Assembly (NCBI GenBank): GCA_943737045.1
Contig: CALSFV010000212.1
Location: forward strand, 357,001 to 421,000
DNA length: 64,000 nucleotides
Reading direction: 5' to 3'
Origin: Parapristionchus giblindavisi
Lineage: Eukaryota > Nematoda > Chromadorea > Rhabditida > Diplogasteridae
Below, one piece after another: positions 25,840 through 37,500 of this stretch (the stretch's first letter is position 1; each line of letters starts with the position of its first letter). Made by a program: the position numbers and the translations under genes. The notes below the pieces were generated by a model. The model saw only the letters and a program-made list of their open reading frames with translations. It was not told the DNA's origin and ran no database searches.

Positions 25840-25890
25840 TAACGATAATCTTGACGGACACTTATGTTTTTTTAGTTCTAATAAATATTA

Positions 25891-26235
25891 TTGAAGCGTC
25901 CTGGTGGAAATAGTGCTGAGGATGCCAAGCGAATCAAGCTCGACGAGAAAGATAGGGAACTAAAATTGCAGTCGCATTCATGCTACTTTAGCATTGAAAG
26001 AAAGAGCTCCCTCGAAAGCAAAGAAAGGAAACTAATCGCACAAGTGTCACCCGACAGAATGGAGGAAATCGAGCTGGATACGAACGAAGTTGATGCTATT
26101 GATGATGAGGCGTTGATATCTGATGCTGATCTTATGGTCACTTCTATCAGAAACAACATGAATGAAATTTTCAACATGGAAGAAACGATTGAATTAATCG
26201 ATGGAGATGTTAATTCTCTTGAGGAAGATGATTGA
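25891..26235 (+). CDS. Acidic, coiled ORF between foldback arms
   Basis: Unrecognised. About 114 residues open from 25891 (first codon TTG, so this is probably an internal exon or a degraded start). It follows a possible acceptor TTTTTTTAG near 25873. It begins with a basic, nuclear-signal-like KRPGGNSAEDAKRIKLDEKD and becomes strongly acidic (EEIELDTNEVDAIDDEA, VNSLEEDD). After the stop at 26235 the same frame continues DDEECALCTECIH before the next stop, suggesting one mutated codon in a longer Cys-rich protein. It is single-copy in this window and lies inside the transposon spacer: a captured host fragment or a remnant of an element protein. Confidence 0.35.
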   Translation: MKRPGGNSAEDAKRIKLDEKDRELKLQSHSCYFSIERKSSLESKERKLIAQVSPDRMEEIELDTNEVDAIDDEALISDADLMVTSIRNNMNEIFNMEETIELIDGDVNSLEEDD

Positions 26236-27065
26236 AATGATGACGAGGAATGTGCGTTATGTACCGAATGTATCCATTGATAAAAAAGTTTACAAAAAGC
26301 AACTTACACCTTCAGAACATTGCATTTTAGATATTGCTTGATCAGAAGAACATTTAAAAAGTCCAAGGAACGAAAAAAAGTCGATTAGAAGCCAAAATGG
26401 AACTAAAAAAAGTTTGCAAAAATTTTCGCCCGATGCGGGATTCGAACCCGCGTCGAAGATTGTAACGCTAAAAATGAGCTAGTTTTTTGCCAAAATGTCA
26501 TGTTCCGTCATGGAGATGGTTAAAATGAGTATGATATTCGGATAGCCCATCCATTTTTACATAAGATATCAAATGCCCAGAGACAAGAAATGTTGGGAAA
26601 GTTGTCTGCTATTTAACGAAAGGAAAAAAATCTGGCCTTTTTTCGGAAAATCGGATTTTTCTCAAAAACTATTCAACCAAATCTTTTGATACTTGTCAGT
26701 TTTACATAACTTTCAACGCTCTTTCGAATGATATATGACACGATTGGAAAAAATCATTTTGAATTTTTCACTTTTGGTAGATCAAAAATCGATATTTCGG
26801 GTCAATTTTTTGGCTGAAGTGTATCCCACCCCTAGGGACTCTAACCACCAAATATGAACGATCTAGGATGATTTTGAAACTTTGTGCCCTCCCTCTGCCG
26901 CCCTTACAGAGAGCGCGTTTTAAGTCTACTTAAAGTGAAAGAACATTTGGCGAAATGCATTACAGTATATCATACCACTTTAAGTAGACTTACTTTTAAC
27001 TTTAAGTAGACTTACAAGTCTACTTAAAGTGAAAACTTCAAGTAGACTTTAAGTTTCGAAATACC

Positions 27066-28763
27066 GAGAGGTAGCAGCCGTAATGGGCAGGTTCTCTCGT
27101 CATCTCTTCACTAATGTTACGAGGTCACCAAATTCCATGCACTCTCTCTCTGTCGCCTAACCCGTCTGGGGTTCACCTCACTCTCTATTCACTACCTCTC
27201 CTTCAATGTTCTTTTCATCTCTGGATCCTCTGCAATTATCCGAGAAAATCTTTCGCCTTTTACTAAAGATTTCCGTGCAGAGGATCAAACTATGAGTATT
27301 ACTCATTTTTTGGAATCACCTCGAAAGAGCGGGATAATAATATTTAATCTTAAAAGATAAAGAATGCTTCTCCTATATTAATTCTACATCTCATATCAAC
27401 TTATCAGTTCAATTAATAGCATACATTCAGGAGACGCGACCGTCGACGGACGACACGCCGCGAAGAAAGGGTCATTTTTTGTTATTATTTTTTGTTATTA
27501 ATCTTTTTTCAGAGTTCATCACAACCCCAAGTAGAATATTCTTGGTCATTTTTTGTCCAGTAAAGCTTGCGTCGATCTAGAATTCAAGAACTTCTACAAT
27601 GATTCATTTGTAATTTTTTTTAAATAAGGTTGAAATTGAACCCAAAGCAGAATAGTTTGGAACACCCTCAAATCAAACTAAAAAAGATAGTGCACATATT
27701 GTATTACCAAATGAGAATACTTACACAACAGTTTATTTAACATATAGGACAATGGTCTATCGATAAACTAAACAAAACCGAGGGGTAGAGGGTAGAGTAT
27801 AATGTCATGTAATATTCAAGTGGCTGGTAGACAGTAAACTGAATTGAGAACACAGGAAAATCGATAGAATACGGTAGATGAATGAAATCGATAGACTACG
27901 GTAGACGGATGCAATTGATAGACTACGGTAGATGGATAAAATCTATAGATTACGGTAGATGGATGAAATCTATAGATTACGGTAGATGGATGAAATCTAT
28001 AGATTACGGTAGGTGGATGAGATTGGATGAAGCAGTCAAAGATGATAGGTCGATGAAAGAAATTGAGATGAGACATTGGGTCATTTGAATGAAAGATTGA
28101 AGGTAAAAAAACAGAAAATAAGTAGAGTGTAATTTGTTCAAAAGTAGCCAAAAGAATACTAGAATATGTTAATAGGGAACATGTTACTTGTCACATATTC
28201 TATGTTAACGCAAGTGAAAGGAAATTCGGAACGGGCTAATAAGCACATAACATAAAAGAAATCAATCGATAACGAATGGAAATCAATAGAAGTAGCCATA
28301 GTGAGATATGTTCACGAGTGATTATATCAATGAAAGTAAACGTGAGGGCGAGAAAGATAAAACCATACCGATCGATAAAGAAGTAGATCGGTGAATGAGT
28401 AGAGAAAGAAAGATAATATATACAACGGATTAGTGGGATATGGTAGTAGTGTTCACATTACAATCTGTCAGGATTCAATTAAAGAAATTAGCTCAATCTA
28501 AGGAGAAAAAAAGAAATAGAAAGATAATATTCAGTGTTAGCCTATTTGTTAATGGAAAACTATAGCTGTAGCATAGATAAATACATAAATTCAACGAGAT
28601 AAATGAGAATTAAAGAATACGAAGTAACAATGTAAAAAGATCAGATCAATCGATAGAAACAGAAACATTTCGACAACATTAGAGCAAACTAGAACAAGAA
28701 TCAATCGGGTGAGATCGATTACTCGATCGATAAGTGGTTTCAGCATAAATCAATAATCTTCAA
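27066..28763. other. Intergenic or downstream region, no gene seen
   Basis: Apart from the minisatellite at 27838-28020 and A/T-rich sequence, no coding signal was found. The region lies downstream of both the plus-strand genes and the minus-strand methyltransferase gene. Confidence 0.5.
27838..28020. repeat. Minisatellite, about 30-bp unit
   Basis: About six tandem copies of a unit built on GATGAAATCTATAGATTACG followed by GTAGATG. The ORFs crossing it on both strands (repeated IDYGRWMKS or STVIYRFHP) are artefacts of the repeat length being a multiple of three. Confidence 0.85.
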
Positions 28764-29841
28764 TTACAACGATTCAGCATCGCTTACTTCTTCCTTGACA
28801 ATGCTGAAATACGTCATTGATAGAACGAGGAAGTGAAAAAGTTGGTTTTTCAATGTAGCATAAGACAAATAAAATAAAATAAAATAAATTAAAAATAGAT
28901 ATCAATGTTGCTAAAGAAAAAAAAACACATTAAACACAAACATTTTTGATCGACGCTTGCGAGAAGTTGAAGAAGATCCTTCAGTCGCATCAATACCATC
29001 TTCCTTTTTAACCACAGGCTTGATCGGACTGAAATTATTGATTTATTGATTTATTTCCAAAATTTAAAAAAAATGGATTAAAATAAGGCAAAAATTGAAA
29101 AGCATTAAATGATGGTAATATTAATAAATTAGGAAAACACCATCCTAGATGAGTGCAGGAATCAAAAACAATATCAATCATCGATTGATTCTATGAAGGT
29201 TTTATAATATCGATTGAACGAATCACGACTACCGTATACCTTCTGGCGAGAGCCTTCAGCATTCGACGATTTATCGGAGGACGATTGCGGGTGGGAGAAA
29301 CCGAGGACTCCGAGAACGAATCTTCCTGAATCAATAAATCAATAATATTGATCGATTTATGGAAACAACAGTGACGTCATACACTGTCTAACCCACTAGC
29401 AATACCACTCTTTCGTTCTTCTAATCGATAGATACTATACTATACAAAATGGGACGAATATGAATCTCTCACTTTTTTCATTCATTCATTCATTTATTGT
29501 TCATCACAAGTTTTCCTATTTATGGTGAATAAATTATTATCATAATTCATTTAAAATGTTCGAACCTCTCGAAGATCCTCAGCTGGAAGTTCAAGTTCAT
29601 CATCAGCATCAACGAATTTGCACTTGGGAGATCCACAACTATAATACGCTACTTAATTTCCCAAAATTAAATCAATACGCCTTTTTGTTAAAACTTTTCC
29701 TAATTCCATATCTTCACCAACTCTTTTATAGTAATGTTAGCAATAAACTTTACTACAAACGTCGTAGCATCGTATTTACTCCACTGTATATCAATTTATC
29801 TACACTCGCGTTTTTTTTCTTTTTTTCAATGCAAAAAAACT

Positions 29842-29924
<83 letters not shown>

Positions 29925-31567
29925 AAAACATCATTATTAACCGAAATAAGTAAATAAATAAATAATTTAATAATTAAATAAACACTCACAAACACCGTTC
30001 GAAGAGCACGGTTCCCTTGACCCTCTTCTCATTGGCATGATAATCAAATGTCAGCTCTTCGCCTGAAAAGATCAAAGATCAAATTAAAGATCAAAGATCA
30101 ACTGACCGATCTTGATATCCTTGATTGCGAAGAGTGCGAGACGACTGTAGAAGAAGCCGGCACGTTCGACGTAGTGGGAGATCAGACGCATGTTCGGATC
30201 GCACGAATGGGCGAAGAAACGAGATTCGTTGCCCTAAAAGAGATCACATAGATCAAAGACCAAAGGAAACCACAGTATAGACGTCAAACTACAAATTAAT
30301 CTAATCGATCAGAGATCAAACTACAGAATGGATGATACCTTCATATCAGATGTGACGACAAGCGGACGATGTCTGTACTCATTGCTATCCTGAAAGTAAT
30401 CAATCGATATACGTAGAAAAGTAGATCAACAGTGATGGTCTATCAATATCCCAGACCCTTCAAATGCGTGTGGGTACCTAGATTTTGGGTCAAAAATGCG
30501 TGTGGGTAACCCGATTTAAACACGCACGTGGGTACCCCGAAATCGTGAAAAATTAAAGAAAATCGTCAATTTATGGTCCAATTTTGCGGGTGGGTACCCA
30601 TGAAAGGCATATTTTTGCGGGTGGGTCTATCCCATGGGATAACCAGAGATCATGTCTGTAGATCAATAAATCAATCAATATCAGTCAATTATGGGTTGAC
30701 CTAGTGAATATTTATCACCTTATCAAAGCTGAGTCGACCTTCAGGCATATTCATAGCATACATCTGCGATCTCTTCTGTGACTCCGCATTCGTGATCACC
30801 TACAATATTGATAAGTATTACAAGCATACATGGGCATGGGGGTGCCCCCTGTAAAATTAGGGGTTTTTGAAAATTTGTGGAATGCCCCTGTAAAAAATGA
30901 CGTTTAGGTGATATTATTGGAAAAATAGTGAAGGCCCCCTGTAAAAATAATCATTTTTCGTTCGGATGCCCATTGTAGAATCGAGCTCCAGGTAGCCCGC
31001 CCATGTATGATTACAAGTGTCACTGTCGCTAGCCATAGGTCGAAAGTACGTTACAAACTACGACGATTGTCATCCGTTTAAAAGTTACCAAAAGAAAAGA
31101 AAAGCATACTCCCTCTTTCTATTCGTCTCTTTTTAGCATAGAATTGAATTGCCAACCTCTCCGACGTATTCCGATACGAAATCTCCGTTCTTGATATCGT
31201 ACATCGCACGCACTGTCCATCCCTTACGGTAGTCACGGAAGATTAGCAGGGGCATCTGACGACCATTCTGGAAGATCAAAGATCAATCGATAACTGGTTA
31301 AAGAATTTGAAATAATTGATTGAGAATCAAGGAATTAGTGCGAATCATACAAAACTATGAGAAAAGTATGAATAGCACCAAAGGCCAAGGAACAGAAACA
31401 ATATGGCAGTGATTTGCGGCGAAAGATCAAAGATCAAATATAAAAGATCAAAGATAAAACCTGCACTATTCGATTTCCACACGTTTCCTTGTCGCATGCG
31501 CACGAATCGATGCATTCGAGACGAGGATTGAACTTGCCTCCCTTCGAGCAATTCTGTGATTTTAAAA

Positions 31568-31599
<32 letters not shown>

Positions 31600-34500
31600 G
31601 GTAAATAAGAAATAAGGCTCACCACAGAGCACTTGCAGACTCGACCCTTCACTCCTTTTGTCTCTGGCTGACAGGCGACGCCAACACACTTCTTCGAACA
31701 CCTACAATATGCACAATCAATAATTGAGGTAATATTCAATCACAATTTGTCAACGATAAATCAATAAATAAAAATCCATTTTAAAATCAATAACACATAC
31801 CGCGTTCCGAGCTCGTCTCCCGACTTGGACAACGCCCGTTGCACGCGCTTCGAGTTGATTAGATATGCGGAGAACTAAAGCCAAGACTATTATTATTAAT
31901 ATTCTTCTTATTACTATTATTATTAATTGATGATCACACCAGCAGCATTCATATTTCAGTTCAACTACAAGCAAAGTGGTACCTCGAACTTGGGTATGTT
32001 CTCGTCCTGTCCAGTCCAATCCTCAACGTAGAGCTTGGGTAGCTTGGACTTCTTGCACTCAAAGTTGATTCGCCACTCAAAAGCACGAAGCGAATTGATG
32101 TAGAGATTGAACTGCAATAGCAAATAAACATCCTCTTATCAAGTTCCTTTTTCCACACTAGACGTCCATGAAACACAATTATTAATTTAATAAAGTTCAC
32201 ATCTTAACTAATGTGCATGCAAACCTATACTTGTACGTTATAACCTATTCATGTATTTGGCAAATACATTTTGTTAGCACTATTATAACCATAATCCGAA
32301 CCCGACCCCTATATTATTACACGAACATGACAAAAAATCAATTGTATTAATATTTTAAATGTAACAATAATATTAAATAAATAAATAAATAAATAAATAA
32401 TAAACCTTATCCTTTGTATAGCTTGACTGTCCATCTCCATCATCCACTTGCAGATATCTCTTCGGATAATGTTCTTTGAACGCATCCGCTGATAGCTCAT
32501 CCTTCATACGCGACTCAACCTGCAAATGAGATTAATGATCAAAGTTTAAAAATCAAAGATCAACATATTAAAGACCAAAGATTAAAGATCAAAGATCAAA
32601 ATATTAAAGATCAAAGATCAAAAACCGAGTCTTGAACCCTAACAAAACATATCCGCATTGACAGACACGTACACAAAAGGGGGAAATGAACTATACAAAC
32701 CTTATCCAGAATATCGTTCTTCATCTCAAAGTCCAGGAACTGCAAAGATAAAGAGATATAGTAGTGCTTAACACCAAAATATCAACGTCCAAAGATCAAA
32801 TTCCAAAGATCAAAGTTCAAAGTCTAAAGATCAAAAACTGAAGATCAAAGATCAGAGTATAAATATGAAAGACGAACAATTGGATCGGTCCAATGAGTGG
32901 GCTTCTTCATTTTCTTCTTATGATCAACCCAAGTCGGATGAGGGTAGTCTTTCCATTTGAGGAGTACCTCAAATCAATCAATAAACAATCACATCTATAA
33001 TATATAGGCAGAATAGAAAATGTATACAATAGTAAAGCGGGTAATCAATCGATCAATAATCAATAATTAATCGATAACAGATACACTCACATTCTTTCGC
33101 GATTTATCGCATCCAACGATGAAGTCATGCAGCCACTTCGTAGTAGCCACATCCTCCTCCTTAATTCATACAAATAAAATAAATAAATAAATAAACTTGC
33201 TCCCAGTGCACACACTAAAGAGGCACCCCTAGCTAAATTGTCCCTGCATTCTGGCAACACTCTCTCGTAGACAGAGAAAGCGAGAGAGTGTGGAGCAGAG
33301 AGTTTCAAATTAGCAGTGCGTTTCAAATTAGCTTTAAAATTGGGTGTGCTAACCTAATATTAACAAACGAGGCGCAAGCCACCAACGATTTTTCTAGAAT
33401 CATATTGATTTTTTCATGAACGGTTTTTTTCACGATGAAAACAAAAATAAATAAATGAGAAAACTGTTCACCTTCTTTCCCGCACTGGCGAGAGCTGCCT
33501 TCGCCCGTGCATTCCAAATTTTCTCATTTTCGGTCCTACCACGAATTTCCACCTGAACAGCGACTGTCAAAGAGAATTAAATATTGTTTTTCTTTTAAAT
33601 CTAATCATTCTCACAAAATACAGGAAAAAATTGAGCATTAAACAATCATAATATGTTAAGTAAATTAGGAGATTTTCATAAATTTACAAAAAAAGGTTAA
33701 ATAATTATTCAAACGACCTCTTCGTCGATCTTGGGATCCTCTAGTTTCTGCATATCTCTCTTCTTCGTCATACGATACTTTCGTCCCATGTAGTGAAGAT
33801 CAAACTGAAATCAATCGATATTTTGATTTTCCCCTGATTCAGGAAGGAATGGCATCGACAAAAACAACAATTACTTAATACTACCAACTACAGCACTTCT
33901 TATTGATTATGGTAAGTTATCATTGGTAACCACCATTTGTGGGGCGCTGCTTTCTGCTGTTTCAGGATTACTGTGTCTACCATACTTTGTCATTCTACTG
34001 TTCCTAGATTAATGTATATACCGTATGTTATCATCATGTTGTTTCTAGATTACTTTATCTACCACACCTTATCATTCTGCTGTTTCTAGATTACTGTATC
34101 TGCCGTACCTTTTCGAGGATCTTGTGTTCTCTCTCGATCGATGCCGTAGCTTGGATGGCACTGGGTGTCAGACTTCTTCTCGATGCACTCAATACACGAG
34201 CAATGTCCTTCTTCGACACGGTTGATCCAGCGTTGCGGACTATCTAGAAATAAAATTATTACTATTAATATCATTATTATTATTATTAATTTTTGAAGAA
34301 AAAAAAAACAGAAAATCTCACCGTCCAGATACTGTCAATCGATGGATTGTCAAGAGCATCAATCTGTGCTCGAACCACAGCCGGAACCGGGATTTGTCCC
34401 CAATCAATACGGTTCGGCTTCTTCTTCGCAGATGGTCCTCCGGCACCATCATCCACACTCAGTTTCCGCTTTCGATCGCCTGTGGCGCTCTGTGGCACGG

Positions 34501-37500
34501 ACGTCTTTGTCCGCGAGGACGTCGACGCGACTCCGGAGGCAGACGAGAGTGACGATGGTGTCTTCGATGATGATCTCGTTTTGCGCTTCTGATCTTCCTT
34601 CAACATCGCAGTACTGATTACATTATCATTTCAACTTATTATACTACACTTCAATTCCAAACAATGATAATCTATGTAAAATTTGAACACATTAACAACT
34701 GAAGATTCTAGAACAAAAAAATCAATAGCAAACCTTCTTTATCTGGGTCTTGAGAGGCGCACGAGTCTTCTGTGCGGTAGCAGTAGATGTACTCGCTACA
34801 ATAACCTTAATCGAGTCGGTTACGGTAGGTTTCTTATCTGGAGATTTGGTAGGGGCGGCTGCAGTCTTCTTTACAGATGACTTGCTCGAGGTCACGGAAA
34901 GGAGTTTCTTTGAAGGAGGCTTGCTGTCCGCTACTGTAACCTTCTTCTCGGGAGAGCTTTCGGGGGTTACTGGCTCTTTCTTAGGTGACTCTTTCTTGAA
35001 CAGACTCGTGCTGGATACAGTACCATTCCTTTGGGGACTGCTCGATCTGGATACTGTAGCATTCCTTTGGGGACTGCTCGATCTGGATACTGTAGCATTC
35101 CTTTGGGGACTGCTCGATCTGGATACTGTAGCATTCCTTGGTGGACTGCTTGTCCGGGATACTGTAGTATTCCTTGGTGGACTGCTTGTCCGGGATACTG
35201 TAGCATTCCTTGATGGACTGCTTGTCCGGGATACTGTAGTATTCCTTGGTGGACTGCTTGTTCGGGATACTGTAGTATTCCTTGGTGGACTGCTTGTCCG
35301 GGATACTGTAGCCTTCCTTGGTGGACTGCTTGTCCGGGATACTGTAGTATTCCTTGGTGGACTGCTTGTCCGGGATACTGTAGTATTCCTTGGTGGACTG
35401 CTTGTTCGGAATACTGTAGTATTCCTTGGTGGACTTGGAATGGCATGAGCTCGAGAGTGTACTTGTTCATCGGAACTCCAGTGAACCTCTATCCTTCTGA
35501 TTCCGACCCGTCGTTGTATCTCGGTCATGTTGAGGCGCTTCTGCCGAAATTTCAGATTTCAGATACACAAACAAGGCAACATTTTTTTAAATTTTTAACA
35601 CTCTCGAAGCATGTTATTGATAAATATTATATTAATACTATTAGAATTGAAATTTTTTTTTCAAATAAACATAATATAATATCGATAATAAAAAGGACAT
35701 TAAATATGCTCTTACCTTAGACAATACACGATTGGAGGTTGGAACGATGCAATCCGCCTTCTTCTCACCATCACATTCCTCCTCATCGTCTTCTACCGTA
35801 CACCTTAGACTCTGTGTTACGGTAGGTACAGTATCTCGGCGTCCGTTCGTGTCACTTACTCGATTTCGACGAGTATGAGGCTGCAAAAGATAAGGATTAT
35901 AATCCTCATCTCATTATAAGAACTGTATGAACCTAGGACAACGAGACGCAATACTTTCAAAATGGTTTAAGCTCTCCTTTTACACACCCAATATCATGTG
36001 TATGGTTGGTGCTCAATATCACAAAATTTGGTACCACTGGTCCACGGTACCCAAAACCAAGTTCGGACCAGATACCGTAATTTCTAATTGAGAAGAGATG
36101 TGATCGCAATTTTGCCCTTCTCTGGCCTTACATGGAAGAGTCGTCAGTAACACTCACAGTCACTAACACTGGAGCTCTACAAGAGCTTGGAGAGCTCCAA
36201 TGTGAATCACACACATACCTCAAGAGGTCGTCCTCGTCTGACTGATGGAGCTCCTGATGAAGATACTGAAGGAGTTACAGCAGATTTCGAAGGAGAACAG
36301 ACAATCTGTAAATCAAAAGAACTTTTTCTAGATTTATTGAACCATACATGGGCGGCATTGTCGCTAGCGACAAGACCCACCCGGTTTTGGCGCCCAACCC
36401 ACCCGATTTAGCAGAAATTTATTCAAAAAATGATAACTATTTGGTCAAAATTCACTCGAAAATGAATCTTTTGTGTCCAACCCACCCGATTTTTACGCCG
36501 GAACTATCCGATTTTAATTTCCAGCGTCAAAGGCTGCCCATGTATGTATTGAACGATTAGTCTCACGCAGAATTTGTTCAGTTTGGAACAGGTCATACAT
36601 GGGCCCTAACTGGAGCTCGATTCACGGAAACATAGAGGACGAGTTTCGTTCGCGTTGCGGTCGCGTGGCGAAAAGTTGGCTAATTGCCAAATATTGGTGC
36701 GTGTTGAGTCCTACCACGAAAACCCTTTACATTATGCTAAAGTATATGGAATAATTTTTCATTTTCGCGGCCGGCCCTTGTTATACTCGGAAAATGTCAT
36801 ACGGTATGCTGTTCATTCGTGCTCATTGTGTCTCGTAGCGAATGTTAGCATACTATAATTTATTTTCGGAAAGTTTGCACTCGTCCTCTCGGGCTGTTTT
36901 AGGTGTCCGTGCGATTCTACAGGGGCATCCGAATGAAAAACGGTTTATTTTACAGGGACCTTCACATTTTTTCACAAATTTCACCTAAACGGCATTTTTT
37001 ACAGGTTGGCATTCCACAAATATTCTAAACGGCCTAATTTTACCCCATGTCGGCGCCTATGTATGGAACAGGCAAAAGAAAATATATTTCCGTATAAAAG
37101 TCCTATATTTCACAGCACTGAATAGTAACACCACAGTAGAGCGAATAAATATTCATCTGGTTGCAGTATCTATAGAACAAGAATATTAATCAATCAATAC
37201 CATACCTGACCACCTTCATCAACCGATATCTCTCCTCTCATTCCACCTCCGTTGCGAACCATCGGAGGGGATTTCTGAATGATATTTATCGATTGATTTT
37301 AAAGTAAAGGTGCAGGGAGGGGGGAATAATCAAAGCTTTGCAATAACTCTAATATTCCTCGTGCTACTCTATAATACATGGACAGAACATGAAAGGATAT
37401 CGACAAAATCTGACGGAATAGAGAATAGAAGGAAATATAGAAGTTTCTGTTAGTTTCTTCTCTGTTATAGAAGGAAGAATGAAAGGAAATCAAGAAGAAT

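Larger units (their letters stand above)
24957..27065. mobile_element. Large foldback transposon (2.1 kb) with cargo ORF
   Basis: Arms of about 690 bp (24957-25643) and 765 bp (26302-27065) are inverse copies with high identity, ending GGTATTTCGAAAC/GTTTCGAAATACC. The arms hold CCTAGGGGTGGGATACACTT, also found in the arms of 58293-60538, and a tRNA-like piece with a perfect T-stem (GCGGGTTCGAATCCCGC, 25492-25508; inverse near 26440). The spacer carries a MITE at 25644-25839 and an ORF at 25891-26235. Repeated AAGTCTACTT units lie at the right end. Confidence 0.8.

Noticed and set aside
29734..29940. ORF with a YIYIYI tail
   Set aside because: It reads through the (TA)n microsatellite and has no splice or family support.
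35020..35440. Regularly spaced 36-bp repeats as a CRISPR array
   Set aside because: The units are contiguous with no unique spacers, are in frame inside an exon, and the genome is eukaryotic.
34750..35448. 232-residue plus-strand ORF
   Set aside because: It is the antisense frame of the Ser/Pro repeat exon; the open frame is caused by the 36-bp periodicity.
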